Position numbers and translations under genes: made by a program
The notes under the pieces: generated by a model
Told to the model about the DNA's origin: nothing
What the model saw: the letters and a program-made list of their open reading frames with translations, nothing else
Database searches by the model: none
Shown: piece by piece, positions 1 to 9,537 of the stretch
How the letters are laid out: every line of letters begins with the position of its first letter
How positions within the stretch are numbered: position 1 is the stretch's first letter
DNA from: Bacteroidales bacterium
GTDB taxonomy: Bacteria > Bacteroidota > Bacteroidia > Bacteroidales > UBA932
NCBI GenBank assembly: GCA_017443025.1
Contig: JAFSPG010000016.1
Coordinates: 210,109 to 274,108, forward strand
Direction: 5' to 3'
DNA: 64,000 nucleotides

Positions 1-2339
1 CCGGTGGCCCGGAGCGCCTGGTTCAGCTGATTTATCCAACAGTTTCAAGAGGCGCCGGACAGGGACTTACAGCTGCTTATCGCCTGCATAAATCTACTAT
101 CTACGTGGCAGCCGGTACCTACAATATCCAGAAGAGTAATGGGGACGAGGTCTTAGCTCCTCATTACAACACAGGTACTCTTTCTGCTACTATCAAAGGT
201 GGATATCCGGAAGGTCTTACCGGTACATCTACTACAGGCCAGGATCCGGCAGTCAATAAAACATATTTTATCTGCAATCAGACGGCGACTACAGATCACG
301 TTTTCGAGGTAAGTGGTACTAATAAGGTTAACGATTTCACCTTTGATGGGATTTCCTTTACGGCTAACACCGAGGCTACGGAAACGGCTATTTCAGGCAT
401 AGCATTAAACTACACATCTTCAAGTACTTCAAACTTGACTTTTAAGAACTGTATATTTGAAGGCCTCACAAGTACGGCAAGTAGCGGTACTTATGGTGGT
501 GCAGCTGTGTATGTGTATTCTTCTGTCGCAGGAAAAACAGTGACTTTTGAGGGCTGTACGTTTGAAGATAATACTGCTGTACGTGGTGGCGCTGTCGCTC
601 TTTGTAACACAGGCGCTGGTGGAGACATCAGTTTTAACGACTGCACGTTTAGCGGAAACGTAGCTTCCAGCAATCAGGGCGGTTCTGTTTATGTATATGC
701 GAGCGGAAAGGCGACATTTGATGGCACCGATTTCGTTGGTGACGCTACGACTGTTAATGCAGCAAACGGAGCAGCTATCGCTATTATTAAAAACGCATCT
801 GTTACATTGCAGAATGGGTGTTCATTTACCAATTTGATAACCTCCGGAAGCGGTGGAGCAATCTTCAATCACGGGACGCTTATCGCTGACGGTACTACTT
901 TCTCTGGTTGTAAGGCAAAGCTCGGTGGCGCTATTCACACCGATGGAGACGCAACCATAGGAAGCTCAGAAACATGTTCTTTTACAAATAATGTTGTAAC
1001 TCAAAACGGCGGTGCTATTCATTTCCAGAAAACTGCTTCTGGCAGCGATACTCCGACGTTATCAGTAAGTAATTCTTCATTTAGCGGTAATGGTTCTGAT
1101 GTCAATGCCGGTATAAAAGGGGGTGGAATTGCAGCTACCTCTGCAGCTTATGAATTCACAGTTGCGAATTGCACCTTCTCCAATCTCTTGGCCGTTAATG
1201 GCGGAGCCGTTCACACTATAGGTATAGGTAGCATAAGTAATTCTTCATTCTCTTCAAATGATTGTACTGAGAATGGTGGTGCTATCTATAATTCGGGTAC
1301 CCTGACTTTGGATTGCTGTACTATTACTGGTAAAGGTAAGAGCACAGCCCTGACCGCATTGTTGGGAGGTGGATTGTACAACGAAGGCTCAGCCACAATT
1401 CAGAACAATTCCGTAATAGAGGAATGTGCACTTATTGCCGGGGATGCTCATAAAGGCGCTGGTATTTGGACAGGAGGGGCCGGGTCTCTTACTGTAAATG
1501 AATCCATATTCAGGAACAATAGTTGTGGCTATAGGGGTGGTGGACTGTTTTGCGAAGGCACTGCGTCTATAAATAATTCTGTATTTTCTTCCAACCATGC
1601 TGCTAATGGCGGTGGAATTCATACTGCGGCTGGCTCCTCACTAACTATTACTGCTTGTTCATTCTTGGGTAATACTGCTACAAATGGTGCCGCATTACGT
1701 ACATTAGGAGCTTCTGGGGCAATAGCTAAACTTATTGTATTCAATTCACTTTTCAAAGATAATGTCCCTGCAAGCAAAACAGGAAATAATGGCGGCGCTG
1801 TCCAGCTGACGTCCAATTATTCTTACAATCTTATTGCCAATACCACCTTCGCCACAACAGACGGTACAGCCCTTAGTACTGGCGGGGGGAGCGGAGATAA
1901 TGCCCCGACTTTCTACGTAGTAAGTTGTACATTCGCAGATAATAATCCTGCCGATTTCGATAGGAATTACAATAAAGGTTGGTTCTATAATAATATTTGT
2001 GCGTCGGCTGATTTTGCAAGTAGCCGGGATAATCTGAAGAAGGCTCAGTACTATTCAATATTCGGTTCGGATCGCTTTGGCGCTGGTGGAACTACCACCC
2101 CGGCTGCAACAGTGACTGATCTAGGAAAGAACTGCCTTGGCACTTTTGATACTGACCATTATCCTCTTAACAGTAGCTATTCTGCACATTACAGTGAAGG
2201 AATGACCGCTGGTGATATACAGGCATTAAGCTTTACAAATCTTAGTCTTACTTCAGCACAGCTTGATTTACTGGGACACGATCAGAAGGGTAATGAACGT
2301 AACGGTAAGATTATGGGTGCATACGTAGAGACAGAGTAA
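1..2339 (+). CDS. Beta-helix surface protein with Pmp-type repeats, 5' end outside window
   Basis: The reading frame is open from the left edge with no stop. The GTG at 105 lies inside the conserved run YVAAGTYN, so it is an internal Val codon and the true start is upstream of the window. The visible part (about 778 codons) is a run of short beta-strand repeats carrying GGAI/GGAV and F-x-x-N motifs (for example GGAIFNHGTL, FSGN), as in chlamydial polymorphic outer membrane protein repeats, which fold as a right-handed parallel beta-helix. The C-terminus (DLLGHDQKGNERNGKIMGAY) matches the ending of 'choice-of-anchor Q' proteins. No sorting domain or glycosidase catalytic motif is visible. It is probably surface exposed or secreted, but the signal peptide is not in view. 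It ends before a strong terminator, so it is transcribed separately from the susC operon, although 11791-13773 carries a related beta-helix with the same style of C-terminus. Confidence 0.85.
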   Translation, partial: GGPERLVQLIYPTVSRGAGQGLTAAYRLHKSTIYVAAGTYNIQKSNGDEVLAPHYNTGTLSATIKGGYPEGLTGTSTTGQDPAVNKTYFICNQTATTDHVFEVSGTNKVNDFTFDGISFTANTEATETAISGIALNYTSSSTSNLTFKNCIFEGLTSTASSGTYGGAAVYVYSSVAGKTVTFEGCTFEDNTAVRGGAVALCNTGAGGDISFNDCTFSGNVASSNQGGSVYVYASGKATFDGTDFVGDATTVNAANGAAIAIIKNASVTLQNGCSFTNLITSGSGGAIFNHGTLIADGTTFSGCKAKLGGAIHTDGDATIGSSETCSFTNNVVTQNGGAIHFQKTASGSDTPTLSVSNSSFSGNGSDVNAGIKGGGIAATSAAYEFTVANCTFSNLLAVNGGAVHTIGIGSISNSSFSSNDCTENGGAIYNSGTLTLDCCTITGKGKSTALTALLGGGLYNEGSATIQNNSVIEECALIAGDAHKGAGIWTGGAGSLTVNESIFRNNSCGYRGGGLFCEGTASINNSVFSSNHAANGGGIHTAAGSSLTITACSFLGNTATNGAALRTLGASGAIAKLIVFNSLFKDNVPASKTGNNGGAVQLTSNYSYNLIANTTFATTDGTALSTGGGSGDNAPTFYVVSCTFADNNPADFDRNYNKGWFYNNICASADFASSRDNLKKAQYYSIFGSDRFGAGGTTTPAATVTDLGKNCLGTFDTDHYPLNSSYSAHYSEGMTAGDIQALSFTNLSLTSAQLDLLGHDQKGNERNGKIMGAYVETE

Positions 2340-2390
2340 TAAAAATCTTATAAATTCCCTTGTAATTTCGGAGGGAAGTGTCTTTTAAAA

Positions 2391-2427
2391 TCCGCCTTGC
2401 ACGCACGTGTAAGGCGGATTTTTGTTT
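2391..2427 (+). terminator. Rho-independent terminator after the beta-helix gene
   Basis: Perfect 8-bp stem TCCGCCTT (2391-2398) / AAGGCGGA (2411-2418) with a 12-nt loop, followed by TTTTTGTTT. It sits 51 nt after the stop and separates the upstream gene from the susC operon. Confidence 0.85.
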
Positions 2428-2435
2428 ATAGCAGC

Positions 2436-2454
2436 ACTTATAATGACTTATAAT
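2436..2454 (+). repeat. Tandem 10-bp repeat upstream of susC
   Basis: ACTTATAAT occurs at 2436-2444 and again at 2446-2454, a period of exactly one helical turn, followed at once by five CG dinucleotides (2455-2464). It lies 70-90 nt upstream of the susC start, so it could bind a regulator. No clean -33/-7 promoter was found here; CAAATTTG (2492-2499) is one mismatch from the -7 consensus but has no -33 partner. Confidence 0.4.
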
Positions 2455-2525
2455 CGCGCGCGCGGGTATGGGAGAAAAACGTTTTATTTGCCAAATTTGC
2501 TTGCAGAAAAAACTTTTTTCGCAAT

Positions 2526-5500
2526 ATGAGTATACTGAAAAAATTGTTATTGATTCCGGTGCTTGCGCTTCTCCCGGCAGTTATGCCTCTGCATGCGCAG
2601 GTTTCCGTTCCGGTGACAGGTACTGTACTCGACGAAACCGGCAAGGCCTTGCCCGGCGCCACGGTCTCCGTGGAAGGTGCTTCAGCCATAGCCGTTTCAG
2701 GGGCCGACGGTAAATTTGCCATAAATGTACCCGGTGAAGAGTCCGTACTTCTTGTCGATTTCCTCGGATACAAGCAGGCAAAAATCAAGGTTGGAAAGCT
2801 CCGCCGCTTCGAGATCAAGCTTGAAGAGGATACGACTTACCTTGACGAAGCAGTCGTAATCGGTTTCGGCGAGCAGAAAAGGTCTGACCTAACCGGTTCT
2901 GTCGCTACTATCAACATGAAGGATGTGGAGAACGCCCCGACATTGGCAATAGACCAGGCCCTGCAGGGCAGGGTGGCCGGTGCCGATATCGTGAGCGTTT
3001 CCGGCGATCCTACCGAGGGCACATCAATCCGCATCCGTGGAACCCGTTCAATCACGGCCGGAAACGAACCCCTTATCGTGGTGGATGGCGTCATGAATGC
3101 CGTTCATGACCTCTCAGACCTTAATGCAGAAGATATCGAGTCGATATCCATCCTCAAGGATGCTTCATCTACTGCAATTTATGGAGCTCAGGGTGCAAAC
3201 GGTGTTATCATCGTCACGACTAAAGCCGGTTCTCCCACAAAGTCAAAGGCAAACGTGACGGCTACAATCAAGCTCGGCTTCTCGCAGCTTGCCCGCAGCC
3301 TTGATCTTATGAACGCGATGGAGTTCGCTACCTACAACAACGACCGCATAGATTTCGCCAAATCCTCAGACGGACTTGTTTATCCGGCCAAGCCGAGTTA
3401 TCCCGAGAAGTATTCTAATCCAGCAGCCCTTGGCAAGGGAACCGACTGGCTGGATGCAATTACCAGGGTAGCCCCTTATCAGCAGTACGGACTTTCGGTC
3501 AGCGGCAATAACAAGCAGACAAATTACTTTGCTTCTATTTCACACGCCAACGACCAGGGTATCGTGAAGGATAGCGGCAACCAGCGTACCACAGCCCGTA
3601 TTACCATCGGACACAGGTTCAACAGTTGGTTAAAGCTCACATACACCGGAAATTTCCTTTATCGTCTTGCAAACAACAACAAGGCTAATATAGGAGGAAC
3701 CGGAGTTTGGAGCGGCGCCGTTTATATTTCGCCTGTTCTTGATACTACAAGCGAAATCAACGATTTGTACAATTATGGCCAGGGCGCGCCATTCAACAAC
3801 CCGCTAATCACCATCAAACAAAGTGAGAATTACAGGAAATCGTTCTCAAATACACATTCGCTTGATTTGGAACTTACTCCGCTGAAGGGCTTGCTCATAA
3901 AGAGTCACAATACTTTCTATAAGTATGATACCCACCTGTACAAGTATCTCCCCGGCACATTGCCCGTGAGGAGACTTGCTGGAACAGGCGGTGAAGTACA
4001 GCGCCAGGACGGCAACATCGCCCAGTTCAACTCCGACAATACCGTTACCTGGAAGAAGGACCTCAAGAAGGTTCATCACCTTGACTTGATGGCCGGTATG
4101 TCGGTTTACTATAAGGAATACGAGTATCAGAGCGTAGTCGGAAAGGGAATGCTGGTTGATGACCTTAAGTGGAACGACCTGAGTGCCATCGGCGACAAGG
4201 ACAATTATTCGCTTTCTTCCTATGAACAGACGACTAAAAAGATGTCGTTCATGGGCCGGTTCAACTACAATTACAAGAAACGTTACTACGTGACATTTAC
4301 CGGAAGGGTTGACGGTTCTTCGAACTTTGCGGCAAATCATAAGTGGGGATTTTTTCCTTCGGCGGCCGTAAAGTGGAATATCTCCAATGAACCCTGGGTT
4401 AAGCGCACCCGCATTTTCCAGGATCTGTCGCTGCGAATGAGCGCCGGTCGTACAGGTAACGACGCCATCACCCCTTATAAATCGCTGCAGCAGTTGTCTT
4501 CATCTACGTCAGGATATCTTATCGGCGACGGGCAGGCAACTTACTATTATCCTTCACGCCTCGACAGCCCGAACCTTACATGGGAAAAGACAGACCTTTA
4601 TAATATCGCCCTCGATATGTCTATTTTGAAAGGGCGTCTTAAAATGACGGCTGAAGCCTATTATTCTTCGACAAAGGACCTGCTCCTGGATGTGCAGAAG
4701 GCACAGCAGACGGGATACAGCAAATATACCCAGAATCTTGGCAAGACGACCAACAAGGGTGTTGAACTGACCATATCTTCTAAGAACATCATCGGAAGAA
4801 AATTCTCATGGACGACAGACTTTACCATCTCCCACAATAAACAGATGGTAGAGAATATCGGCGGTGAATCCGAGGTTGTGGCGATGAAGGACCAGAAGGG
4901 TTATATGATTTACGGCTATAAGGCCGGTTATCCTCTCAATGCCCTTTGGGGATTCCAGTATGGAGGCGTCTGGCACAATGCTCAAGAAATAGCCGATAAC
5001 GACATTACCCATCAGTACGTGGATTATTATGCCAAGCCGTATAAATGTGGACGTCCCAAGTACGTCGACCAGAACCATGACGGAATCCTTGACAATCAGG
5101 ATATAACATATCTCGGCAATTCCGATCCCAAGATATACGGCGGACTCCAGAACAACTTCCATATTTATGGATTTGACCTGAGCGTATTTTTGCAGTATTC
5201 CCTGGGCGGAAAGATTTATAACTATTCCGAGTTCTACATGGCTGGAACATACTGCTCAAATCAGTACAGGTACATGCTCAACTCCTGGCACCCGTACAGA
5301 AATCCGGATTCCAATTATCCGGCAGCAGGTGCCAGCGGCTCAAGCATGCTACCGAGCGATTTCATGATTCACGACGCTTCTTATGTAAGGCTCAAAACCG
5401 TCAGCATCTCTTATCAGTTCGACATGCGCAAAGTCAGCAAGCTGATAAAGAGCCTCTCCGTAGGAGTCAGCGCCGACAACTTGTTCATCTGGACCAAATA

Positions 5501-5624
5501 CAACGGCTTTGATCCTGATGTATCGTCAAAAGTCGAGGATCAGGAATCTGTAATCAGAAGGGCGGATATCGGAGCATATCCAAGGCCTCGCAAGATAATT
5601 GCCACAATCCAACTTAAATTCTAA
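2526..5624 (+). CDS. susC: SusC/RagA-family TonB-dependent outer membrane transporter
   Basis: 1032 aa. It imports oligosaccharide across the outer membrane using TonB energy, with the SusD lipoprotein as lid. Residues 1-25 are a signal peptide ending HAQ. Then come a carboxypeptidase-regulatory-like domain (about 30-100, VTGTVLDETGKALPGATVSV), a plug domain (about 110-235, with EAVVIGFGEQKRSDLTGSV, LIVVDGV and the family hallmark LKDASSTAIYGAQGANGVI) and a long beta-barrel ending in aromatic-rich strands and a terminal Phe. A calcium-loop-like segment (DQNHDGILDNQD, about 859-870) is common in the family. There is no N-terminal STN domain, so direct signalling to an anti-sigma factor is not expected. 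The ATG follows an A/T-rich leader without Shine-Dalgarno. First gene of the operon; SusD starts 6 nt after the stop. The symbol marks family only; the substrate is unknown. Confidence 0.97.
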   Translation: MSILKKLLLIPVLALLPAVMPLHAQVSVPVTGTVLDETGKALPGATVSVEGASAIAVSGADGKFAINVPGEESVLLVDFLGYKQAKIKVGKLRRFEIKLEEDTTYLDEAVVIGFGEQKRSDLTGSVATINMKDVENAPTLAIDQALQGRVAGADIVSVSGDPTEGTSIRIRGTRSITAGNEPLIVVDGVMNAVHDLSDLNAEDIESISILKDASSTAIYGAQGANGVIIVTTKAGSPTKSKANVTATIKLGFSQLARSLDLMNAMEFATYNNDRIDFAKSSDGLVYPAKPSYPEKYSNPAALGKGTDWLDAITRVAPYQQYGLSVSGNNKQTNYFASISHANDQGIVKDSGNQRTTARITIGHRFNSWLKLTYTGNFLYRLANNNKANIGGTGVWSGAVYISPVLDTTSEINDLYNYGQGAPFNNPLITIKQSENYRKSFSNTHSLDLELTPLKGLLIKSHNTFYKYDTHLYKYLPGTLPVRRLAGTGGEVQRQDGNIAQFNSDNTVTWKKDLKKVHHLDLMAGMSVYYKEYEYQSVVGKGMLVDDLKWNDLSAIGDKDNYSLSSYEQTTKKMSFMGRFNYNYKKRYYVTFTGRVDGSSNFAANHKWGFFPSAAVKWNISNEPWVKRTRIFQDLSLRMSAGRTGNDAITPYKSLQQLSSSTSGYLIGDGQATYYYPSRLDSPNLTWEKTDLYNIALDMSILKGRLKMTAEAYYSSTKDLLLDVQKAQQTGYSKYTQNLGKTTNKGVELTISSKNIIGRKFSWTTDFTISHNKQMVENIGGESEVVAMKDQKGYMIYGYKAGYPLNALWGFQYGGVWHNAQEIADNDITHQYVDYYAKPYKCGRPKYVDQNHDGILDNQDITYLGNSDPKIYGGLQNNFHIYGFDLSVFLQYSLGGKIYNYSEFYMAGTYCSNQYRYMLNSWHPYRNPDSNYPAAGASGSSMLPSDFMIHDASYVRLKTVSISYQFDMRKVSKLIKSLSVGVSADNLFIWTKYNGFDPDVSSKVEDQESVIRRADIGAYPRPRKIIATIQLKF

Positions 5625-5630
5625 GGGCCT

Positions 5631-7184
5631 ATGAAAAAGACAATGATAATCACAATGCTGGCCTATGTAGCTGCATCCTGCAACGTTCTTGACGAAAATC
5701 CGTCTTCTTTCGTAGACCGGAATAATTACTTCAAGACCGAAGCGCAGTGCCGTACCGCGGTTAATTCCTGCTATGAGGGGCTGAAATCCATTTATTCCAC
5801 CACGTTGTTTACCCATACAGATGGAACGACTGATTTGGTGATAGTCCCTTCTACGTCGGATGTCAACGCCATACTCGATATTAATCCTTCGCAGTGCAAT
5901 ATTTCAAAGACTCAGTGGAGCGTTTCTTATAAAGCAATCATGTATTGCAACGCCGCGATTGCGGGTATAGAAAAATCGACGACGGTCGACGAGAACGTGC
6001 GCCGCGACCTTCTGGCAGAAGCCAAGACTATGCGTGCGCTGTGGTATTATAACCTGACTTCCCTTTTTGGCGATGTTCCTTTCTACACAGATGACGTTGT
6101 TGACCAGCCCACAATGGACAGGATAGCGCATCTTGGCAGGATGGATGCTGTTGCTACTAGGGCTGCTCTCATTAAAGAACTCCAGGCGTGTTACAGCTAT
6201 GAAGGCGGTGAGTACACAGGGGCTCTTAAAGAAATTCGCGCCTGCGAGATACAGGAGAAGGGCAGGGCAGGATGGGCCATGGGCATGATGATGATAGGTA
6301 AATTGGCCCTGTGGAATGCATATATGGATTCAAATGGTACTGAGGACTGGTTCCAGGTAGCAATCGATGCACTCGAAAAGCTGGTTCCCGTGTACGGAGA
6401 GTTGTCTGCCTATCCTTTATCGGATTTGTATTACAGCGTAAAGGAAACTCCTGAGCGTATTTTTGAAATTCGCCACGCCTACTCGGAAGGAACTCTTTCT
6501 TATGCAGGTACACTTGCCCAGAACTGTATGCCTTCTTACAAGTCGGATACTCAGTTATATGACGGAGTATCCATCCCATGGCTCGGCACAGAAGCCAAGG
6601 TGGGTACCTGCAACCGTCCTACTTCATATTTCTATTCGGCCCTTCAGCCTGATAACGGTGCTGACCTTCGCGTCGATATCAATCAGGGCCGCCGTTGGGA
6701 GGGTACTCCTTTCGTGTCGGGGATTTCACAGCCCTGGATGGGCCCGAAATTCTGGTGCCCGTATATGAAGACAACCTATGATTCGAACAATTATCCTATC
6801 CTGCGTTACGCCGATGCGCTTCTTATGCTTGCGGAGTGCTACCTGGAAAAACGGGATAAGGACAATTTTGAAAAGTATCTGAATATGGTTCGCTCGCGTG
6901 CCGGACTTGCTCCTTACAGCGCAGGCAGCTGGTCTCTTGCTACCCAGACATTGAGGGACGAGCGCGCCCGTGAACTTTTCGGTGAGTTCCAAAGAAAATT
7001 CGACCTCGTCCGCTGGGGTATCTGGTTTGACGCCGTCGAGAACTACTGGAAACCTGAGATGGAAAAACGTAACATCCCTACCAAGGAATTGCCGTGCCAT
7101 AGATATCTGCCCATACCCAATGAACAGGTAGTAAATTCCGGTTATGCCCTTGACAATAAAGAATACAACAATTATGGCCTGTAA
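5631..7184 (+). CDS. susD: SusD/RagB-family nutrient-binding outer membrane lipoprotein
   Basis: 517 aa, a usual length for the family. The signal peptide ends in a lipobox (AASC, Cys17), so the mature protein is lipid anchored at the cell surface, where it captures glycan and closes over SusC. Family landmarks are the N-terminal RNNYFKTEAQCRTAVNSCYEG helix, LRYADALLMLAEC (about 385-400), SRAGL, the ERARELFGEFQRKFDLVRWG helix and the C-terminal PIPNEQVVNSGYALDNKEY. These are the TPR-like scaffold signatures of SusD. The gene starts 6 nt after susC, and the next lipoprotein gene overlaps its 3' end, so expression is coupled. Confidence 0.97.
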   Translation: MKKTMIITMLAYVAASCNVLDENPSSFVDRNNYFKTEAQCRTAVNSCYEGLKSIYSTTLFTHTDGTTDLVIVPSTSDVNAILDINPSQCNISKTQWSVSYKAIMYCNAAIAGIEKSTTVDENVRRDLLAEAKTMRALWYYNLTSLFGDVPFYTDDVVDQPTMDRIAHLGRMDAVATRAALIKELQACYSYEGGEYTGALKEIRACEIQEKGRAGWAMGMMMIGKLALWNAYMDSNGTEDWFQVAIDALEKLVPVYGELSAYPLSDLYYSVKETPERIFEIRHAYSEGTLSYAGTLAQNCMPSYKSDTQLYDGVSIPWLGTEAKVGTCNRPTSYFYSALQPDNGADLRVDINQGRRWEGTPFVSGISQPWMGPKFWCPYMKTTYDSNNYPILRYADALLMLAECYLEKRDKDNFEKYLNMVRSRAGLAPYSAGSWSLATQTLRDERARELFGEFQRKFDLVRWGIWFDAVENYWKPEMEKRNIPTKELPCHRYLPIPNEQVVNSGYALDNKEYNNYGL

Positions 7185-9534
7185 GATAAAAAGCATGATA
7201 TACGCTGCGGCGCTGCTTGTTATCAGCTTCGCCGCCAAGTCCTGTTCGCAGGACTACGAGCTCGACCTGCCTCTGTCATTGAACCGAACGGAGTTAAGAT
7301 TCGCCAGTACAGGTGATACTTATTACACGTTGGTTTATTGTAGGGGAGACTGGACCGCTGAATTGGATGAGCCTGCACCTTGGCTTACTATCTCTCCGTT
7401 GAAAGGTAGCGGTAACGCACAGATTAACTTCACCGCAGAAATGAATGGCGGTGTATCTCGAGGAGTTACATTGACAATTAAAAACGGAAATCTCACGAAG
7501 CAACTATACATTTCCCAGGCCGGCGGATTGGATGAAGGGAGTTACGGCTTCGTAAAGCAGTCAGTTGAGGTATTGAGGGCTGCATGTACCAGTCAGATTC
7601 TGGCTGCTACCAATCTTGACGATCTTACAATTTCGCACGTGAAGGATACTGTCGAGTATGCTTCAGGTCTGGAGGAACATTGGTTGAGCGTTAATCAGGT
7701 GTTCAGCGACAAAGTTATTTTCTCGGTAGACGATAATACTACAGGGGAACCTCGTCAGGCTACTGTCAAGCTGACGTTCCCTCTCGCAAAGTGGGATACT
7801 CCGGTAACGGCCTTTTTTGTAGTAAATCAATCATCGGCAGAGCCTGCTCAAATAGATGCCACTATCGCTTCCCTCGAAGGGAATCCTGTTGAATGGTCGG
7901 ATGAAGACAAATTCGTCATTCTTGATTCCGACGGCCATACGATGTATTCAGCCCAGATAGACCCGGTGCATATTTCCGGACAGTCTGCGATATTTATTTA
8001 TAACAGCGAATCTGTTGCGTCCGGTCTTGAGGCCGCAGTTTATCCGGAGGCTTTTATTACTGCCTGTCAAGACGGCAAAGCTACCGTAAAAATGCCGGAA
8101 AAAGCAGATTTCATTACGTCGCTTGACCGTGCGGCCAGCCTGGGAATAATGGCCGGGACGATATCGGAAGGAGAGGTTGTTCTAAACTCTGCATGTATGT
8201 TGCTGGAGGTTAATATCAATGGCGCAGGATTATTGAAAGATCTTTCTCTGCTGTTTGATTCTCCGGTATGCGGTGAGGGTACTGTCGATGTCAGGGTACA
8301 GACTCCTGTATTTGTTCCAACAGAAGGGAAGAGCAGTAATCTCCTTTCAGTCAATCTCCCTTCCGAAGGAGTTGTCTTGCCGGCAAGACTTTATGTGGCG
8401 GTTCCTGCCGGAAACCTGGGCGGAGTTACCGTAAATGCCAATACTACGCAATGGAGCGGAAGCATCCGCGCTGATTCCCAGCCCTCCGGAGACCCTCACT
8501 CCGTTATTCATACCGAAGAAATTGTGCTCAACATCCCTTCGGCAGCTGAGAATCTGACTGAGGGCGGCAAGTGGGCCAATTGTTACCTGCTCAATGACCT
8601 TTCCGAGAAGATGTACAGCATAGATATCAAGAAGGTTGACGGCAGCGTTCCCGCTAACGACATCACCCGCTGTTCCATTCTGTGGCAGACAAGTCCAGGA
8701 GTTGTAAGCTATCTGAGCATCGATCCTTCTGCCGGAAAGCTTTATTTCCGCAAGAGTCCAGATCTTCCTGGCAATGCGCTTGTCGCAGTATTGAATGATG
8801 CTGGCACAGTACGCTGGAGTTATCATATCTGGGCTCCGGAGTCTGCCGTGAAGGAAGTAGTCTTCGGGCAGTACATCTTTATGGACCGCAATGTGGGTGC
8901 TGTAGCTGCTGCAGCTGTGGACCATTCAGGAAAATCTATAGGAATGCATTATCAGTGGGGAAGGAAAGATCCATTCCCCGCGATGGAAAGCCTTGACGGG
9001 CCAATGAAGCATGGAAAGGTGTATCCCGATCCGATAAGCTTTATGACTGCACAGAACGGAGTCCCCGCTTCAGTTGCCGCCGAAAATCCTACAACATACT
9101 ATTGGGGCAATGACAATTCCGGCGCGGAGGACTGGATTGATACCCCCGACGACAACCTGTGGAAGTCGGTTCCTACGAATTCGAGCCCTTGTCCGTATGG
9201 ATGGGCCGTAGCTTCCAAGGCTGCCTTTGATGAATTTGTTCCAAGGTTGAAAGAGGCTTCTTTCGAGAGCAAAGTCGGTATTGTAATTAACGATGACGAA
9301 GGAAATTCTGTTCTCTTCCCAGTAAGCGGCCAGTACAGGCGCAAAGTCAATGCTTCCGAAGAATTAGCTTCTTCCTCAGAAGGTTGGATTTGGAGCAGTA
9401 CTCCGTACGAGAACGGTAATCTTCACGGGAGCTGGTACCTTCACATCCAGTCTACCGTGAACAACCGCAGAACGGAAAATACATATTCCCAGCGCCGCTG
9501 GGGCAAAAATGTCAGATGTGTCAAAATCAACTAA
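7174..9534 (+). CDS. BACON-domain lipoprotein with C-terminal FISUMP-like domain
   Basis: 786 aa from the ATG at 7174, which gives a charged n-region (ACKIKSM), a hydrophobic core and lipobox AKSC. The upstream in-frame ATG at 7144 lies inside susD and would add a poor leader; ATG 7195 is a possible alternative. An N-terminal BACON domain follows (about 35-120: LSLNRTELRF, WLTISPLKGSGNAQINFTAE, LYISQAGG), a beta-sandwich found in Bacteroidetes glycan-binding surface proteins. The middle is unassigned beta-rich sequence. The C-terminal ~200 residues resemble the Fibrobacter succinogenes major paralogous (FISUMP) domain: FMDRNVGA, GMHYQWGRKDPFP, YYWG, CPYGWAVAS, GWIWSSTPYE, RRWGKNVRCVK. Its place right after susD is where surface glycan-binding proteins (SGBPs) normally lie, so I infer that role. 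Confidence 0.82.
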   Translation: MACKIKSMIYAAALLVISFAAKSCSQDYELDLPLSLNRTELRFASTGDTYYTLVYCRGDWTAELDEPAPWLTISPLKGSGNAQINFTAEMNGGVSRGVTLTIKNGNLTKQLYISQAGGLDEGSYGFVKQSVEVLRAACTSQILAATNLDDLTISHVKDTVEYASGLEEHWLSVNQVFSDKVIFSVDDNTTGEPRQATVKLTFPLAKWDTPVTAFFVVNQSSAEPAQIDATIASLEGNPVEWSDEDKFVILDSDGHTMYSAQIDPVHISGQSAIFIYNSESVASGLEAAVYPEAFITACQDGKATVKMPEKADFITSLDRAASLGIMAGTISEGEVVLNSACMLLEVNINGAGLLKDLSLLFDSPVCGEGTVDVRVQTPVFVPTEGKSSNLLSVNLPSEGVVLPARLYVAVPAGNLGGVTVNANTTQWSGSIRADSQPSGDPHSVIHTEEIVLNIPSAAENLTEGGKWANCYLLNDLSEKMYSIDIKKVDGSVPANDITRCSILWQTSPGVVSYLSIDPSAGKLYFRKSPDLPGNALVAVLNDAGTVRWSYHIWAPESAVKEVVFGQYIFMDRNVGAVAAAAVDHSGKSIGMHYQWGRKDPFPAMESLDGPMKHGKVYPDPISFMTAQNGVPASVAAENPTTYYWGNDNSGAEDWIDTPDDNLWKSVPTNSSPCPYGWAVASKAAFDEFVPRLKEASFESKVGIVINDDEGNSVLFPVSGQYRRKVNASEELASSSEGWIWSSTPYENGNLHGSWYLHIQSTVNNRRTENTYSQRRWGKNVRCVKIN

Positions 9535-9537
9535 ACC

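Noticed and set aside
105-107. GTG at 105 as the start of the first gene
   Set aside because: The frame is open to base 3 and the GTG is the Val of a conserved YVAAGTYN strand; the gene runs off the left edge.
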